A DNA stretch of 64,000 nucleotides from Pollutimonas sp963712655. Lineage in GTDB: Bacteria > Pseudomonadota > Gammaproteobacteria > Burkholderiales > Burkholderiaceae_B. The notes under the pieces were generated by a model. It was not told the origin of the DNA, did no database searches, and worked only from the letters and a program-made list of their open reading frames with translations. Shown in pieces: positions 55,050 to 63,280 of the stretch (the first letter of the stretch is position 1; each line of letters opens with the position of its first letter). Location: NCBI GenBank assembly GCA_963712655.1, contig CAVQIT010000008.1, positions 1 to 64,000 on the forward strand, read 5' to 3'. The position numbers and the translations under genes are program-made.

Positions 55050-56354
55050 GGCTCTTCATCATTAAAGGGGGACAGCGACATTCATTAGACTTGTTTTTGC
55101 GACGAAACACGTTTAATGGAAGCAATGCCGATGTCCCCAGTAAATTCTATCTTAGGAATCAGAGATTTATTGATTGATCGAGTGGAATGTGGCCCAGAGA
55201 TTCACGTCTGGGCCCGGCCAGCCAAGCGCTTGGCGTGCGTACATTGCCAGCAAGAGTCGGTACGTATTAAGGCCACACACCAACGTACGCTCAAACACAC
55301 GCGCCAGGGCAACCAGCTGATGGTGCTGCACCTGCGCGTGCCCAAGTACCACTGCACCGATTGCAATCGCTATTTTCGCCACCGCTTCGCGGGCATCCGG
55401 CCGCGGCGCCGAGCCACCGAAGCGTATCGCCTGGAGGTCTTCGAGGCCCACGACGGGGGCGTGAGCCAGCACCAACTGACGCGCACGCATCGTATCGGCA
55501 GCGCCACGGTCGAGCGCTGGTATCAATCGTTTGTAAAGCAACGGGTCTCGGAGCTCTCGGGCAGGGCCTGCCCCCAGGTGCTGGGCATCGATGAACATTT
55601 CTTCAGCCGTAAAAAGGGCTACGCCACCACGCTGGTCGATTTGAAGAATCACAAGGTGTTCGATGTGGTGCTGGGCCGCTCAGAAGCCAGCCTGCGCAGC
55701 TATTTGAAGCGTTTGCCGGGCAAGGAGCACGTGCGTGTCATTGTGATGGATCTATCCGAGACCTATCGCCGTATTGCCCAACAGTACTTTCCCAATGCCA
55801 TGATCGTGGCCGATCGCTTCCATGTCATTCGGCTGGTGAACCAGCATTTGCTCAAGCTGTGGCAACAGCACGACCCCCAAGGGCGCAAGAACCGGGGGCT
55901 GCTCAGCCTGATGCGCCGCCATCACTGGAATCTATCTTCGGTCCAGAAGGAACGTCTGCACCAGTACCTGGCACAGTCGCCGGTGCTGCAGGCCTTGTAT
56001 TTCGCCAAACAGCAACTGAACGGCTTTCTGGTCATGAAGCACTTGAAGGCCAAGCGGGCCAAGCAGTTGCTGCCCAAGTTTCTGGCCTTGATCCGCCAGT
56101 TTGAACAAAGCCCGGCCAAGGCGCTGGCCGCTACGTTAACATCGTGGCTGGAGCCCATTGTACGAATGTGGCGATTTACCAAGTCCAATGGGATCACCGA
56201 GGGGTTCCACACCAAGATGGAAATGCTCTCACGCCGAGCGTACGGGTTCAGGAATTTTGAGAATTACCGCATGCGGGTCTTGGCCCAGTGCGGTTGGAAC
56301 GGTGTGATTAACCGAGTGTGATGAGTGCCCATCCCCCGTTAATGGGGAAGAGCC
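55050..56354 (+). mobile_element. ISL3-family insertion sequence, 1,305 bp, with 8-bp target duplication
   Basis: Terminal inverted repeats begin ggctcttc (left, 55050) and end gaagagcc (right, 56354), with imperfect extension over about 23 bases. Direct repeats tagatggg at 55042-55049 and 56355-56362 are the target duplication. Contains one transposase gene. Size and family resemble IS1001 of Bordetella; identity not testable here. Confidence 0.92.
55116..56321 (+). CDS. ISL3-family transposase
   Basis: 401 residues: N-terminal zinc finger (CVHC... CTDC), HTH (VSQHQLTRTHRIGSATVERWYQS) and a DDE domain with VLGIDEHFF (D), VIVMDLSETY (D), IVADRFHVIRLVN (D) and SNGITEGFHTKMEMLSR (E). Intact and probably functional. 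In-frame ATGs at 55116, 55125 and 55131; the first is used. Confidence 0.9.
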   Translation: MEAMPMSPVNSILGIRDLLIDRVECGPEIHVWARPAKRLACVHCQQESVRIKATHQRTLKHTRQGNQLMVLHLRVPKYHCTDCNRYFRHRFAGIRPRRRATEAYRLEVFEAHDGGVSQHQLTRTHRIGSATVERWYQSFVKQRVSELSGRACPQVLGIDEHFFSRKKGYATTLVDLKNHKVFDVVLGRSEASLRSYLKRLPGKEHVRVIVMDLSETYRRIAQQYFPNAMIVADRFHVIRLVNQHLLKLWQQHDPQGRKNRGLLSLMRRHHWNLSSVQKERLHQYLAQSPVLQALYFAKQQLNGFLVMKHLKAKRAKQLLPKFLALIRQFEQSPAKALAATLTSWLEPIVRMWRFTKSNGITEGFHTKMEMLSRRAYGFRNFENYRMRVLAQCGWNGVINRV

Positions 56355-56548
56355 TAGATGGGCCACACCAACCCTCGCATGTTCTTTGAGGTGCATTCGA
56401 AGTGGATCGACCGCGAGGCCAGCGGTAGAGAGAAGGCCAAGATGGATGCGCTGTTTGTGCAACCAGGAACCAGGGGCCGAAAGACAAAGGGCGCTTTGCT
56501 GATTTCGTCACGCTATTGCCACGCAACCCGCCTAAGTCATTGATTTTT

Positions 56549-56623
56549 TGGCGCGCCCGACAGGAATCGAACCTGTATCAAGAGCTTCGGAAACTCTCAT
56601 TCTATCCATTGAACTACGGGCGC
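56549..56623 (-). tRNA. tRNA-Arg (anticodon CCG)
   Basis: Cloverleaf on the minus strand: acceptor gcgcccg/cgggcgc, D arm gttc/gaat, anticodon stem agagt/gctct with loop ttCCGaa, T arm caggttcgattcctg, discriminator g and encoded CCA. Next to the integrase remnant at its 3' end, a known integration site for islands. Confidence 0.93.
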
Positions 56624-56865
56624 AGGGTCGTCATTGTAGCGTGTTTGGCAAAGAGTTTTTTTTCAGGCTTTTTTTTGTGTTTTGAACACCGCATAAACCT
56701 GAAAAGGGGCAACTTTCATGCACTGAAGCGACAGTCTCGCTATAATCCTTAATTCACGTGGTTTTGAGTCCTTCGCAATTCATGCGCAAGAACCGCCACA
56801 CATGGCACACCCATACAGAATTCAGGCCTTGGCGCCCTCTGACTAGGAACATGCAGGATTCGATT

Positions 56866-57774
56866 ATGAACCACACAGAAGAACACGTTGAAGAGACCAT
56901 CGAAGAGCACGAAGGCCTCATCAAAACGCCCAAGCAACTGATCGTAACTGTAATTCTGGCTTTCATTCTGCCGGTTCTGATTATTGGTCTCCTCATCAAT
57001 CTGGTGTCGTCCAGTTTCACGATGGGGTCTGGCTCCAACGCTCAAACGCCCGAGGCAATTGCCGCGCGCATCAAGCCTGTCGCGGGATTCAGCCTGGTCG
57101 ACGCCAATGCTCCCAAGGTCATGAAGACCGGGCAACAGGTGTTCGAATCCACCTGTACGGCCTGCCATACCGCCGGCGTGGCCGGCGCGCCCAAAATCGG
57201 CGACAGCGCCGCCTGGGCTCCCTTCATAAAGGGCGGCTACGACGAACTGGTCAAGAATGCGATCCACGGCATCAAGGGCATGCCGCCCAAAGGCGGCAAC
57301 CCTTCGCTCAGCGATTTTGAAATCGAACGCGCCGTGGTCTACATGACCGGCAAATCGGGGGGGTCGTTCAAAGAACCGGCGGAACCCGCCGCCGCCAAGC
57401 CCGCGGCTGCCGCTGCTCCCGCGGCACCCCAAGCGCCAGCTGCTCCTGTTGCGGCAGCGCCGGCTCCCGCCCCGGTTGCCGCGGCTCCGGCTCCAGCGGC
57501 AGCTCCCGCTCCGGCCGCAGACAGCGCCGCTATCGATCCCGCTGGCGAAAAGCTCTACAAAGCCGTTTGCTTTGCCTGCCACGCCACCGGCGTAGCCAAC
57601 GCTCCCAAGTTCGGCGACAAAGCCTCATGGGCCAAGTACATCGATACCGGGCTGGATGCAATGGTGCAAAACGCCATCCACGGCGTTGGCGCCATGCCGC
57701 CGCGCGGCGGCTCGCAAGCCAGCGATGCCGAAATGAAAGCCGCGGTCCAATACATGGTGCACGCAGCCAAGTAA
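56866..57774 (+). CDS. Dihaem cytochrome c5-type membrane protein
   Basis: 302 residues: membrane anchor (about 27-48, VTVILAFILPVLIIGLLINLV), two c5-like haem domains with CTACH and CFACH, joined by a Pro/Ala-rich linker of about 50 residues. Haem-iron Met ligands in GMPP and AMPP. Electron carrier to a terminal oxidase or other reductase. ATG at 56866 used (MNHTEE); 56851 also in frame. A strong terminator follows. Confidence 0.88.
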   Translation: MNHTEEHVEETIEEHEGLIKTPKQLIVTVILAFILPVLIIGLLINLVSSSFTMGSGSNAQTPEAIAARIKPVAGFSLVDANAPKVMKTGQQVFESTCTACHTAGVAGAPKIGDSAAWAPFIKGGYDELVKNAIHGIKGMPPKGGNPSLSDFEIERAVVYMTGKSGGSFKEPAEPAAAKPAAAAAPAAPQAPAAPVAAAPAPAPVAAAPAPAAAPAPAADSAAIDPAGEKLYKAVCFACHATGVANAPKFGDKASWAKYIDTGLDAMVQNAIHGVGAMPPRGGSQASDAEMKAAVQYMVHAAK

Positions 57775-57794
57775 CAGCCAAGAACCCCACCGCA

Positions 57795-57833
57795 ATAAAA
57801 AACCGCCAGATTTTATCTGGCGGTTTTTTATTG
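57795..57833. terminator. Rho-independent terminator after cytochrome c gene
   Basis: Hairpin ccgccaga...tctggcgg flanked by a runs before and tttttt after, so usable from both sides. 20 bases after the cytochrome stop. Confidence 0.9.
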
Positions 57834-57962
57834 CTCGATTACATCACTTCCGGTTTGCGCTTGACGCGCCGCGCGTCAAGGCCGTGGACCTCTCACCGGC
57901 TTGGCGCCACAGCCGCAAGCAGATCGGATCAGCGCTCCGGCACTGATCCGACCGCCGCCTGT

Positions 57963-59498
57963 TTATTTGGCGGAGCAGGCCGCGTCGACGCGCAGCGACA
58001 AACCCAGTTGAACACGGCGCTGCAGCCACGGACTTGGGCGGTAGCGCATATCGCCGGTTACGCGGTACATGGAGCGCAGGATTTCCAGCAAATGTGCGGC
58101 GCCCAGCCCATCGCCCATGGATAAAGGCCCGCCCTTGGGGTAGCCCAAGCCCAGCGAGACGGCAAGGTCGATATCCGTAGGCGAAGCAATGGCTTGCTGG
58201 GCGATATCGCTGGCCACATTGACAATCGCCGCGACGATGCGCTGGCCGATGAAGCCCGCCGAGTCGTCGATCACCGAAACCGGCGTATTGTCGGAGGCGA
58301 ACAAAGCATGGGCGGCATCGCGCCACTTCGGCAGCGTCGCGACCGAACACATCAAGACACGGCGCTTGCCCTGCTCCAGTCCGAAGAATGTATCCAACGC
58401 AACGGTGCGTTCGCCGTCCAGTTGATGCGAACTGACCACCGTGGCCGTATCCTCGCCGTAAGGCGTGACAATGATAAGGGCATCGGCGGGCGGCGCTTCG
58501 GCAGCAATCACATTCACCCCCAGGCTCTTGAGCAGCGCGGCGGCACGCTTGTGCCCTACTGAATGGTAGGGCGCCAGCCATACCTTCAGGCCCGCGGACA
58601 GCGCCGGAACTGCAGGCTCGGCGGGCACTTGTTTCTGGCCGTCGGGATAAGCGTAAAAACCCTGTCCGGTTTTGCGGCCCAGCAGCTTGCCGGCGCTGCG
58701 CACCGCTGTAATAGGCGACGGACGGAACCGCGGCTCGTCGTAAAACTGCCGGTAAATCGATTCCATGACAGCATGCGATACGTCCAGGCCCGTCAAGTCC
58801 AGCAATTCGAACGGCCCCATGCGAAACCCGCCCTGATCGCGCATGATGGCGTCGATCTGGTAGAACGGCGCCACGGACTCCAATGCCGCCTTCAGGCCCT
58901 CGATATTCATGCCGCGCCCAGCATGGTTGACAATGAAACCGGGCATGTCCCTGGCCCGCACAGGAGTGTGCCCCATGTCTCGCGCCAGGGCCATCAATGC
59001 ATCGCCTGTCCGGGGATCGCTACGCAGCCCGTCGATGATCTCGACCACTTTCATCAGGGGAACGGGATTGAAGAAATGAAAACCCGCCACCCGGGCCGGA
59101 TGCTCGCAGGCCTGGGCAATAGCCGTTATGGACAAGGATGACGTATTGGAAGCCAGGATGCAGTCCGCCGGCACAATACCTTCCAGTTGCCGGAAAAGAT
59201 CGCACTTGACCTCCAGCCGTTCGACCACCGCTTCGATCACCACGTCGGCCTTGCTCATCGCCTGCAAATCTGTGCAGGGCTGCACACGGGCCAGCGACTG
59301 GGCGGCCGCTTCGGCAGTGATTTTTCCTTTGGCGGCCAGCTTGTCCCACGTTTCGCTCAAATTCGTTCGCGCGGCCGCAACCGCATCGGCATTCAGATCG
59401 AACAGCAGGACGTCGAAGCCCGCCTGAGCCGCAATCTGGGCGATTCCCCGCCCCATGGCCCCTGCTCCGACTATTCCTATGGTCTTGATGTTTTTCAT
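57963..59498 (-). CDS. 3-hydroxyacyl-CoA dehydrogenase (PaaH/PaaC-like)
   Basis: 511 residues, two 3HCDH modules: NAD loop GIVGAGAMGRGIAQIAAQAG at the N-terminus, SNTSSLSITAIA, HFFNPVPLMKVVEII, PGFIVNHAGRGMNIEGL. Oxidises 3-hydroxyacyl-CoA to the 3-oxo form, as in phenylacetate or adipate breakdown; length matches the long paa-type enzymes. Overlaps the CoA-transferase gene by 4 bases. Confidence 0.86.
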   Translation of the reverse strand: MKNIKTIGIVGAGAMGRGIAQIAAQAGFDVLLFDLNADAVAAARTNLSETWDKLAAKGKITAEAAAQSLARVQPCTDLQAMSKADVVIEAVVERLEVKCDLFRQLEGIVPADCILASNTSSLSITAIAQACEHPARVAGFHFFNPVPLMKVVEIIDGLRSDPRTGDALMALARDMGHTPVRARDMPGFIVNHAGRGMNIEGLKAALESVAPFYQIDAIMRDQGGFRMGPFELLDLTGLDVSHAVMESIYRQFYDEPRFRPSPITAVRSAGKLLGRKTGQGFYAYPDGQKQVPAEPAVPALSAGLKVWLAPYHSVGHKRAAALLKSLGVNVIAAEAPPADALIIVTPYGEDTATVVSSHQLDGERTVALDTFFGLEQGKRRVLMCSVATLPKWRDAAHALFASDNTPVSVIDDSAGFIGQRIVAAIVNVASDIAQQAIASPTDIDLAVSLGLGYPKGGPLSMGDGLGAAHLLEILRSMYRVTGDMRYRPSPWLQRRVQLGLSLRVDAACSAK

Positions 59499-60715
59499 TG
59501 AGTCAACTCCTGGATTTCTTCGTCTGACAGGCCCAGGCGTTCGCGCAGGACCTGTTCGGTGTGTTCGCCCAGCAAGGGCGCGGCATGGTGATAATTAACT
59601 GGACTATCGGAAAATCGCAATGGGCTGCGCCCTACCGGAGCCTGTCCGGCCGAACTGTGCGGCAGCGTATGCCACATGCCCCGGGCTTTGACTTGCGGAT
59701 CCTGGTATACCTGATCGATGGTGTTGATTGGCCCTGCCGGCACACCCGCGCGCTCCAGCGCTTGCAGCCAATAGTCGCGAGCCTGGATTTTCATGGCTTC
59801 GGTCAGCAGCGGTATCAGGATCTCGCGATGGATTACGCGATTGGAATTTATTTTGAAGCGTGGGTCGTCGGACAAGGACGGCAGGCCGATGACCTGGCAA
59901 TACGCCTTGAACTGTGTGTCGTTGCCCACCGCCACGATCAAGTGGCCATCGGCCGCGGCGAATACCTGGTAAGGCACAAGATTCTGGTGGGCATTGCCGG
60001 CGCGGCCGGGCGCAACGCCCGTGGTCATGTAGTTCAGGTTCTGATTGGCCAGCATGGCCACCTGGCAGTCCAGCAAGGCCATGTCTATGTGCTGGCCCAG
60101 GCCGCTGCGGGCGCGTTCGTGCAAAGCGGCCAGGATACCTACTGTGGAATACATGCCGGTCATCAGGTCGGCCACGGCCACCCCTGCCTTTTGCGGGCCG
60201 CCGCCGGGCAAGTCGTCGCGTTCGCCGGTAATGCTCATCAGCCCGCCCATGCCCTGGATCATGAAATCGTAGCCAGGCCGGCTGGCATATGGCCCTGTCT
60301 GGCCGAATCCGGTAATGGAGCAATAAATCAGGGCCGGATTGACGGCCTTGATGCCTTCGTAGTCCAGGCCGTATTTGCGCAAGCCTCCAACCTTGAAGTT
60401 TTCGACCAGGATGTCGCATTGCCCGGCCAGTTCGCGCACCAGGCCGGCCCCGCGCTCGGTGGCGATATCGATGGCAACCGACAGCTTGTTGCGATTGGCC
60501 GACGCATAATAAGCGGCTTCGGTCGTGTCGTTGCCCTGCTCGTCCTTAAGATAGGGAGGCCCCCAGCCGCGCGTATCGTCGCCGGCCCCGGGACGTTCGA
60601 TTTTGATGACTTCAGCCCCAAGATCGGCGAGGTTCTGTGTGCACCACGGCCCGGCCAGCACTCGGCTAAGGTCTAAAACACGAATTCCAGTAAGAGGCGC
60701 AGAGCGTAAAGACAT
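59495..60715 (-). CDS. CaiB/BaiF family (class III) CoA transferase
   Basis: About 406 residues: VLDLSRVLAGPWCTQNLADLGAEVIKIE and the active-site Asp in YDFMIQGMGGLM (Asp of the class III family); also SITGFGQTGPYASRPGYDF. Moves CoA between acids. Start MSLRSAPLTG at 60715. Stop overlaps the dehydrogenase start, so a two-gene operon for activating and oxidising an acyl-CoA. Confidence 0.87.
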   Translation of the reverse strand: MSLRSAPLTGIRVLDLSRVLAGPWCTQNLADLGAEVIKIERPGAGDDTRGWGPPYLKDEQGNDTTEAAYYASANRNKLSVAIDIATERGAGLVRELAGQCDILVENFKVGGLRKYGLDYEGIKAVNPALIYCSITGFGQTGPYASRPGYDFMIQGMGGLMSITGERDDLPGGGPQKAGVAVADLMTGMYSTVGILAALHERARSGLGQHIDMALLDCQVAMLANQNLNYMTTGVAPGRAGNAHQNLVPYQVFAAADGHLIVAVGNDTQFKAYCQVIGLPSLSDDPRFKINSNRVIHREILIPLLTEAMKIQARDYWLQALERAGVPAGPINTIDQVYQDPQVKARGMWHTLPHSSAGQAPVGRSPLRFSDSPVNYHHAAPLLGEHTEQVLRERLGLSDEEIQELTQ

Positions 60716-60887
60716 GGCGGCCTGTCGGCAAGTAAAAGCGGTATTTTGCCTGATCTGGCGCATCAATGCCCGCCGCGCGCCGGAACGTCTCATCAGGCGA
60801 CCATTTACGCCCTAGAATATGGCCAGCGTTGCGCCGCATTGCCGTGCAGCGCAGCCATGCACAGCAATTCATATCCGGAGATTCCGA

Positions 60888-61868
60888 ATGCCCCGCGACA
60901 CGGTCACCCAGCTTTACCAGCATCTTTCCTTGCCCGTCATATCGGCGCCAATGTTTATCGTTTCCGGCCCTGAACTGGTCATTGCCCAATGCGCCAGCGG
61001 CATTATAGGATCCATGCCCGCGCTGAATGCCCGCCCCCAAAGCAAGCTGGCGGAATGGCTGACCCAGATCGATACGGCCCTGGAAGAGATCAAGCGCCGG
61101 GATCCCCATCGGGTGGTCGCGCCCTACGCCATCAATCATATTATCCATAAGTCCAACGACCGCGTGGCCGAAGATCTGGCGGTATGCGCCCAGCATAAAG
61201 TGCCGCTTATCATCACCAGCCTGCGGGCGCCCAACGATGTGGTCGATACCGTCCATGGCTGGGGCGGCAAGGTTTTTCACGATGTGACGACTTTGCGCCA
61301 TGCCCAAAAGGCGCTGGACGCCGGAGTGGACGGCCTGATCCTGGTATGTTCGGGCGCCGGCGGCCACGCCGGCACGCTGAGCCCGTTTGCCCTTCTGGCC
61401 GAAGTGCGCAACGTCTTTGACGGCCCCATTGCCTTGTCCGGCGCCATTACGCGCGGCCAGGACGTGCTGGCGGCCCGCGCGATGGGCGCCGATTTCGCCT
61501 ATATCGGCACGCGTTTCATCGCCAGCCGCGAAGCGCAGGCCCAGGACGCCTATAAGCAAATGCTGGTCCAGGCCCAGGCCAGCGATATTCTCTACACCCC
61601 GTTTTTCACAGGCATCCCGGGAAATTACCTAAAACCCAGCATTAGCGCCGCTGGACTGGATCCCGATAATCTATCCGGCGCAAACGCCCAGGGAATCGAC
61701 TTCGGCAGCACGCGTACGAAAGCGTGGCGCGATATATGGGGCGCGGGCCAGGGGGTAGGCAGCATAGACAGCGTTATGTCGGTCGAACACATCGTCGACA
61801 GACTCAAGCAAGAGTACCGGCAGGCATGCCAGGCCCTCAATGATTCGTTTGCGGAGGCGCAAGCATGA
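60888..61868 (+). CDS. Nitronate monooxygenase / 2-nitropropane dioxygenase-like flavoprotein
   Basis: 326 residues, FMN TIM barrel: SLPVISAPMFIVSGPELVIAQCASG, CSGAGGHAGTLSPFALL (FMN-phosphate and His), GAITRGQDVLAARAMGADFAYIGTRFIAS. Oxidises nitronates or similar carbanions. Start at 60888 (MPRDTV) behind GGAGATT. Overlaps the hydratase gene (61865-61868). Confidence 0.87.
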   Translation: MPRDTVTQLYQHLSLPVISAPMFIVSGPELVIAQCASGIIGSMPALNARPQSKLAEWLTQIDTALEEIKRRDPHRVVAPYAINHIIHKSNDRVAEDLAVCAQHKVPLIITSLRAPNDVVDTVHGWGGKVFHDVTTLRHAQKALDAGVDGLILVCSGAGGHAGTLSPFALLAEVRNVFDGPIALSGAITRGQDVLAARAMGADFAYIGTRFIASREAQAQDAYKQMLVQAQASDILYTPFFTGIPGNYLKPSISAAGLDPDNLSGANAQGIDFGSTRTKAWRDIWGAGQGVGSIDSVMSVEHIVDRLKQEYRQACQALNDSFAEAQA

Positions 61869-62614
61869 TAGTAAGCAGCGTCGAAGGGTCTTGCACGATC
61901 CTGGCCATCGATCGCCCGGCACAGCGCAATGCCTTGACCGGCGCCATGTACCAGGCGCTCGACCAAGGGTTGCGGCAAGCCCAGGCCGACCCCGGTTGCC
62001 ATGCCGTGATCCTGACCGGCGGCAGCGATTGCTTTACGGCCGGCAACGATTTGGGTGAATTCCAGGGCGCCGATCGCGGCATCAGCGACAGCCCCGCCCT
62101 GGCATTCCTGCGCACCCTGGCGGCTATCGATGTCCCCGTCATCGCTGCAGTCGAGGGCAACGCCGTGGGAATAGGGGTAACGCTGCTTCAGCACTGCGAC
62201 TTTGTCTATGCCGGCGATACCGCAAAGTTCGTCATGCCATTTGTATCGCTGGGGCTATGCCCCGAAGGCGGCTCGAGCACCCTTATGGCCCAATTGGTGG
62301 GCGCGCGCCGCGCCGCCGAATGGCTATTGCTGGGCAAACCGTTCGGCGCCGCCGAGGCGCTGGAAAGCGGCTTCATTACAGCCATTGCGCCGGCGGGACT
62401 AGCCTTGACACAGGCGCGAACCGTCGCCGCGGCGCTGGACAAACAGCCTGGGCAAGCACTCAGGATATCCAAACGCATGCTGCGCGAGCCGGGCCGCGCC
62501 GCCCTGATGCATACATTCGATACCGAACGCGATCTTTTCGCCCAACGGCTGAAATCCGAAGAAGCCCAGGCCGCTTTCCGGCGATTTTTCGATAAAAAAC
62601 CAAGCCGGAAATAA
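61865..62614 (+). CDS. Enoyl-CoA hydratase/isomerase family protein
   Basis: 249 residues, crotonase fold: ILTGGSDCFTAGNDLGEFQ (oxyanion hole), VEGNAVGIGVTLLQHCDFVYAGD, FVSLGLCPEGGSSTLMAQL (Glu region). Hydrates or isomerises enoyl-CoA. Coupled by ATGA to the flavoprotein gene; divergent from the CoA-transferase/dehydrogenase operon, together a plausible beta-oxidation-like set. Confidence 0.87.
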   Translation: MIVSSVEGSCTILAIDRPAQRNALTGAMYQALDQGLRQAQADPGCHAVILTGGSDCFTAGNDLGEFQGADRGISDSPALAFLRTLAAIDVPVIAAVEGNAVGIGVTLLQHCDFVYAGDTAKFVMPFVSLGLCPEGGSSTLMAQLVGARRAAEWLLLGKPFGAAEALESGFITAIAPAGLALTQARTVAAALDKQPGQALRISKRMLREPGRAALMHTFDTERDLFAQRLKSEEAQAAFRRFFDKKPSRK

Positions 62615-62709
62615 CATCCGCCTTGCGTTGACAACTGACATGCCCGATATCAGCCAGCGTTGGGCGCCTTTTTGTGGCGAATAAACACCATTTTTTGCCC
62701 ATTAAAGAA

Positions 62710-62751
62710 AAACTAGGGTTTACCCTAGCTATATCCTAGGGTAAACCCTAT
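62710..62751. promoter_or_regulatory. Double-dyad operator before the 77-residue protein gene
   Basis: ctagggtttaccctag (62713-62728) followed 7 bases later by its reverse complement ctagggtaaaccctat (62736-62751, last base differs). Each half is itself a dyad (ctaggg/ccctag). The 13-mer aaactagggttta here recurs at 25478-25490. Located 45 bases before the small gene's ATG. Confidence 0.6.
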
Positions 62752-62795
62752 AATTACTTGTCAGTACACAGAAGCTCTTTTAAAGGTGAGTAATT

Positions 62796-63029
62796 ATGTC
62801 GGATCTTTCTTACAAGCACTACAGCCGCCTGAGCGATTCTCTCGAACGCGCCCTTATGCGCGATGCCCTCAGCAACGGTCAGTCAATTTCGACCCTGGAT
62901 CTGGTAAAAAAGGCAGCCCGCGCCGTGAAAACAGGTGTCGTGGCAATCGCCAGCTACATGGTCGATGTGACCAGCGCCCTGGATGAGGCACGCGCCAAAG
63001 ACGCGCGCTACACACGCACGGCGTGGTAA
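62796..63029 (+). CDS. Hypothetical 77-residue protein
   Basis: Starts MSDLSYKHYSRLSDSLERALM behind AAAGGTG. A mixed charged/amphipathic N-terminal helix (about 10-25) and a moderately hydrophobic stretch TGVVAIASYMVDVTSAL (about 46-62). No signal peptide or known domain recognised. A double-dyad operator precedes and a Rho-independent terminator follows, so it is a genuine, independently regulated gene. Confidence 0.72.
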   Translation: MSDLSYKHYSRLSDSLERALMRDALSNGQSISTLDLVKKAARAVKTGVVAIASYMVDVTSALDEARAKDARYTRTAW

Positions 63030-63068
63030 GCGGCACTTAAGCGCAGCATTCAAGCGCTTATAGCAAAG

Positions 63069-63096
63069 AAGCCTGCCCAATGCGGCGGGCTTTTTT
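63069..63096 (+). terminator. Rho-independent terminator after the 77-residue protein gene
   Basis: Stem aagcctgcc / ggcgggctt (one G-T pair), 6-base loop, followed by tttttt. Confidence 0.87.
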
Positions 63097-63280
63097 GTGA
63101 GCGGCTTATGCCGTATCGATTTACCTGCTTGCCCCGCCGCTCGCTGTCGGCCGGACGAGTATTGCAGCCGCGTAATCCGGCAGGATGCTGCGGCAACGAT
63201 TGCGCCAATGCCGCTCCGCCTGTGTCAGAGACCTTGTCCAGGCTGCTACGCCGAATACACGCCTGCGGTGCTGATTTGAT

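Larger units (their letters stand above)
54838..56541 (+). pseudogene. Tyrosine-recombinase (phage/island integrase) C-terminal remnant, split by ISL3 element
   Basis: Before the IS: HVFINPETG, then in another frame WRPTLKALGIRHRDARQARHTFATMCLMAGMNP (the RHTF box Arg/His of tyrosine recombinases). After the IS: MGHTNPRMFFEVHSKWID (the MGH box). The final catalytic Tyr would lie near the end of that stretch, where His stands in place of the usual Tyr before SKWI. Frameshift, an in-frame stop beside the insertion and a 21-base insert show decay. The N-terminal half is absent. It ends 7 bases before the 3' end of tRNA-Arg, the usual position of an island integrase. Confidence 0.8.

Noticed and set aside
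56549..56623. Second attachment-site copy of the tRNA 3' end elsewhere in the window
   Set aside because: No second copy of the tRNA 3' sequence was noticed by eye, so the island's other boundary is not called.
57861..57945. Hairpins ttgacgcg/cgcgtcaa and cggatcag/ctgatccg between cytochrome c and the dehydrogenase gene
   Set aside because: Could be terminators for the minus-strand operon, but neither has a T run in that direction and a strong terminator already lies at 57795-57833. Left unannotated.
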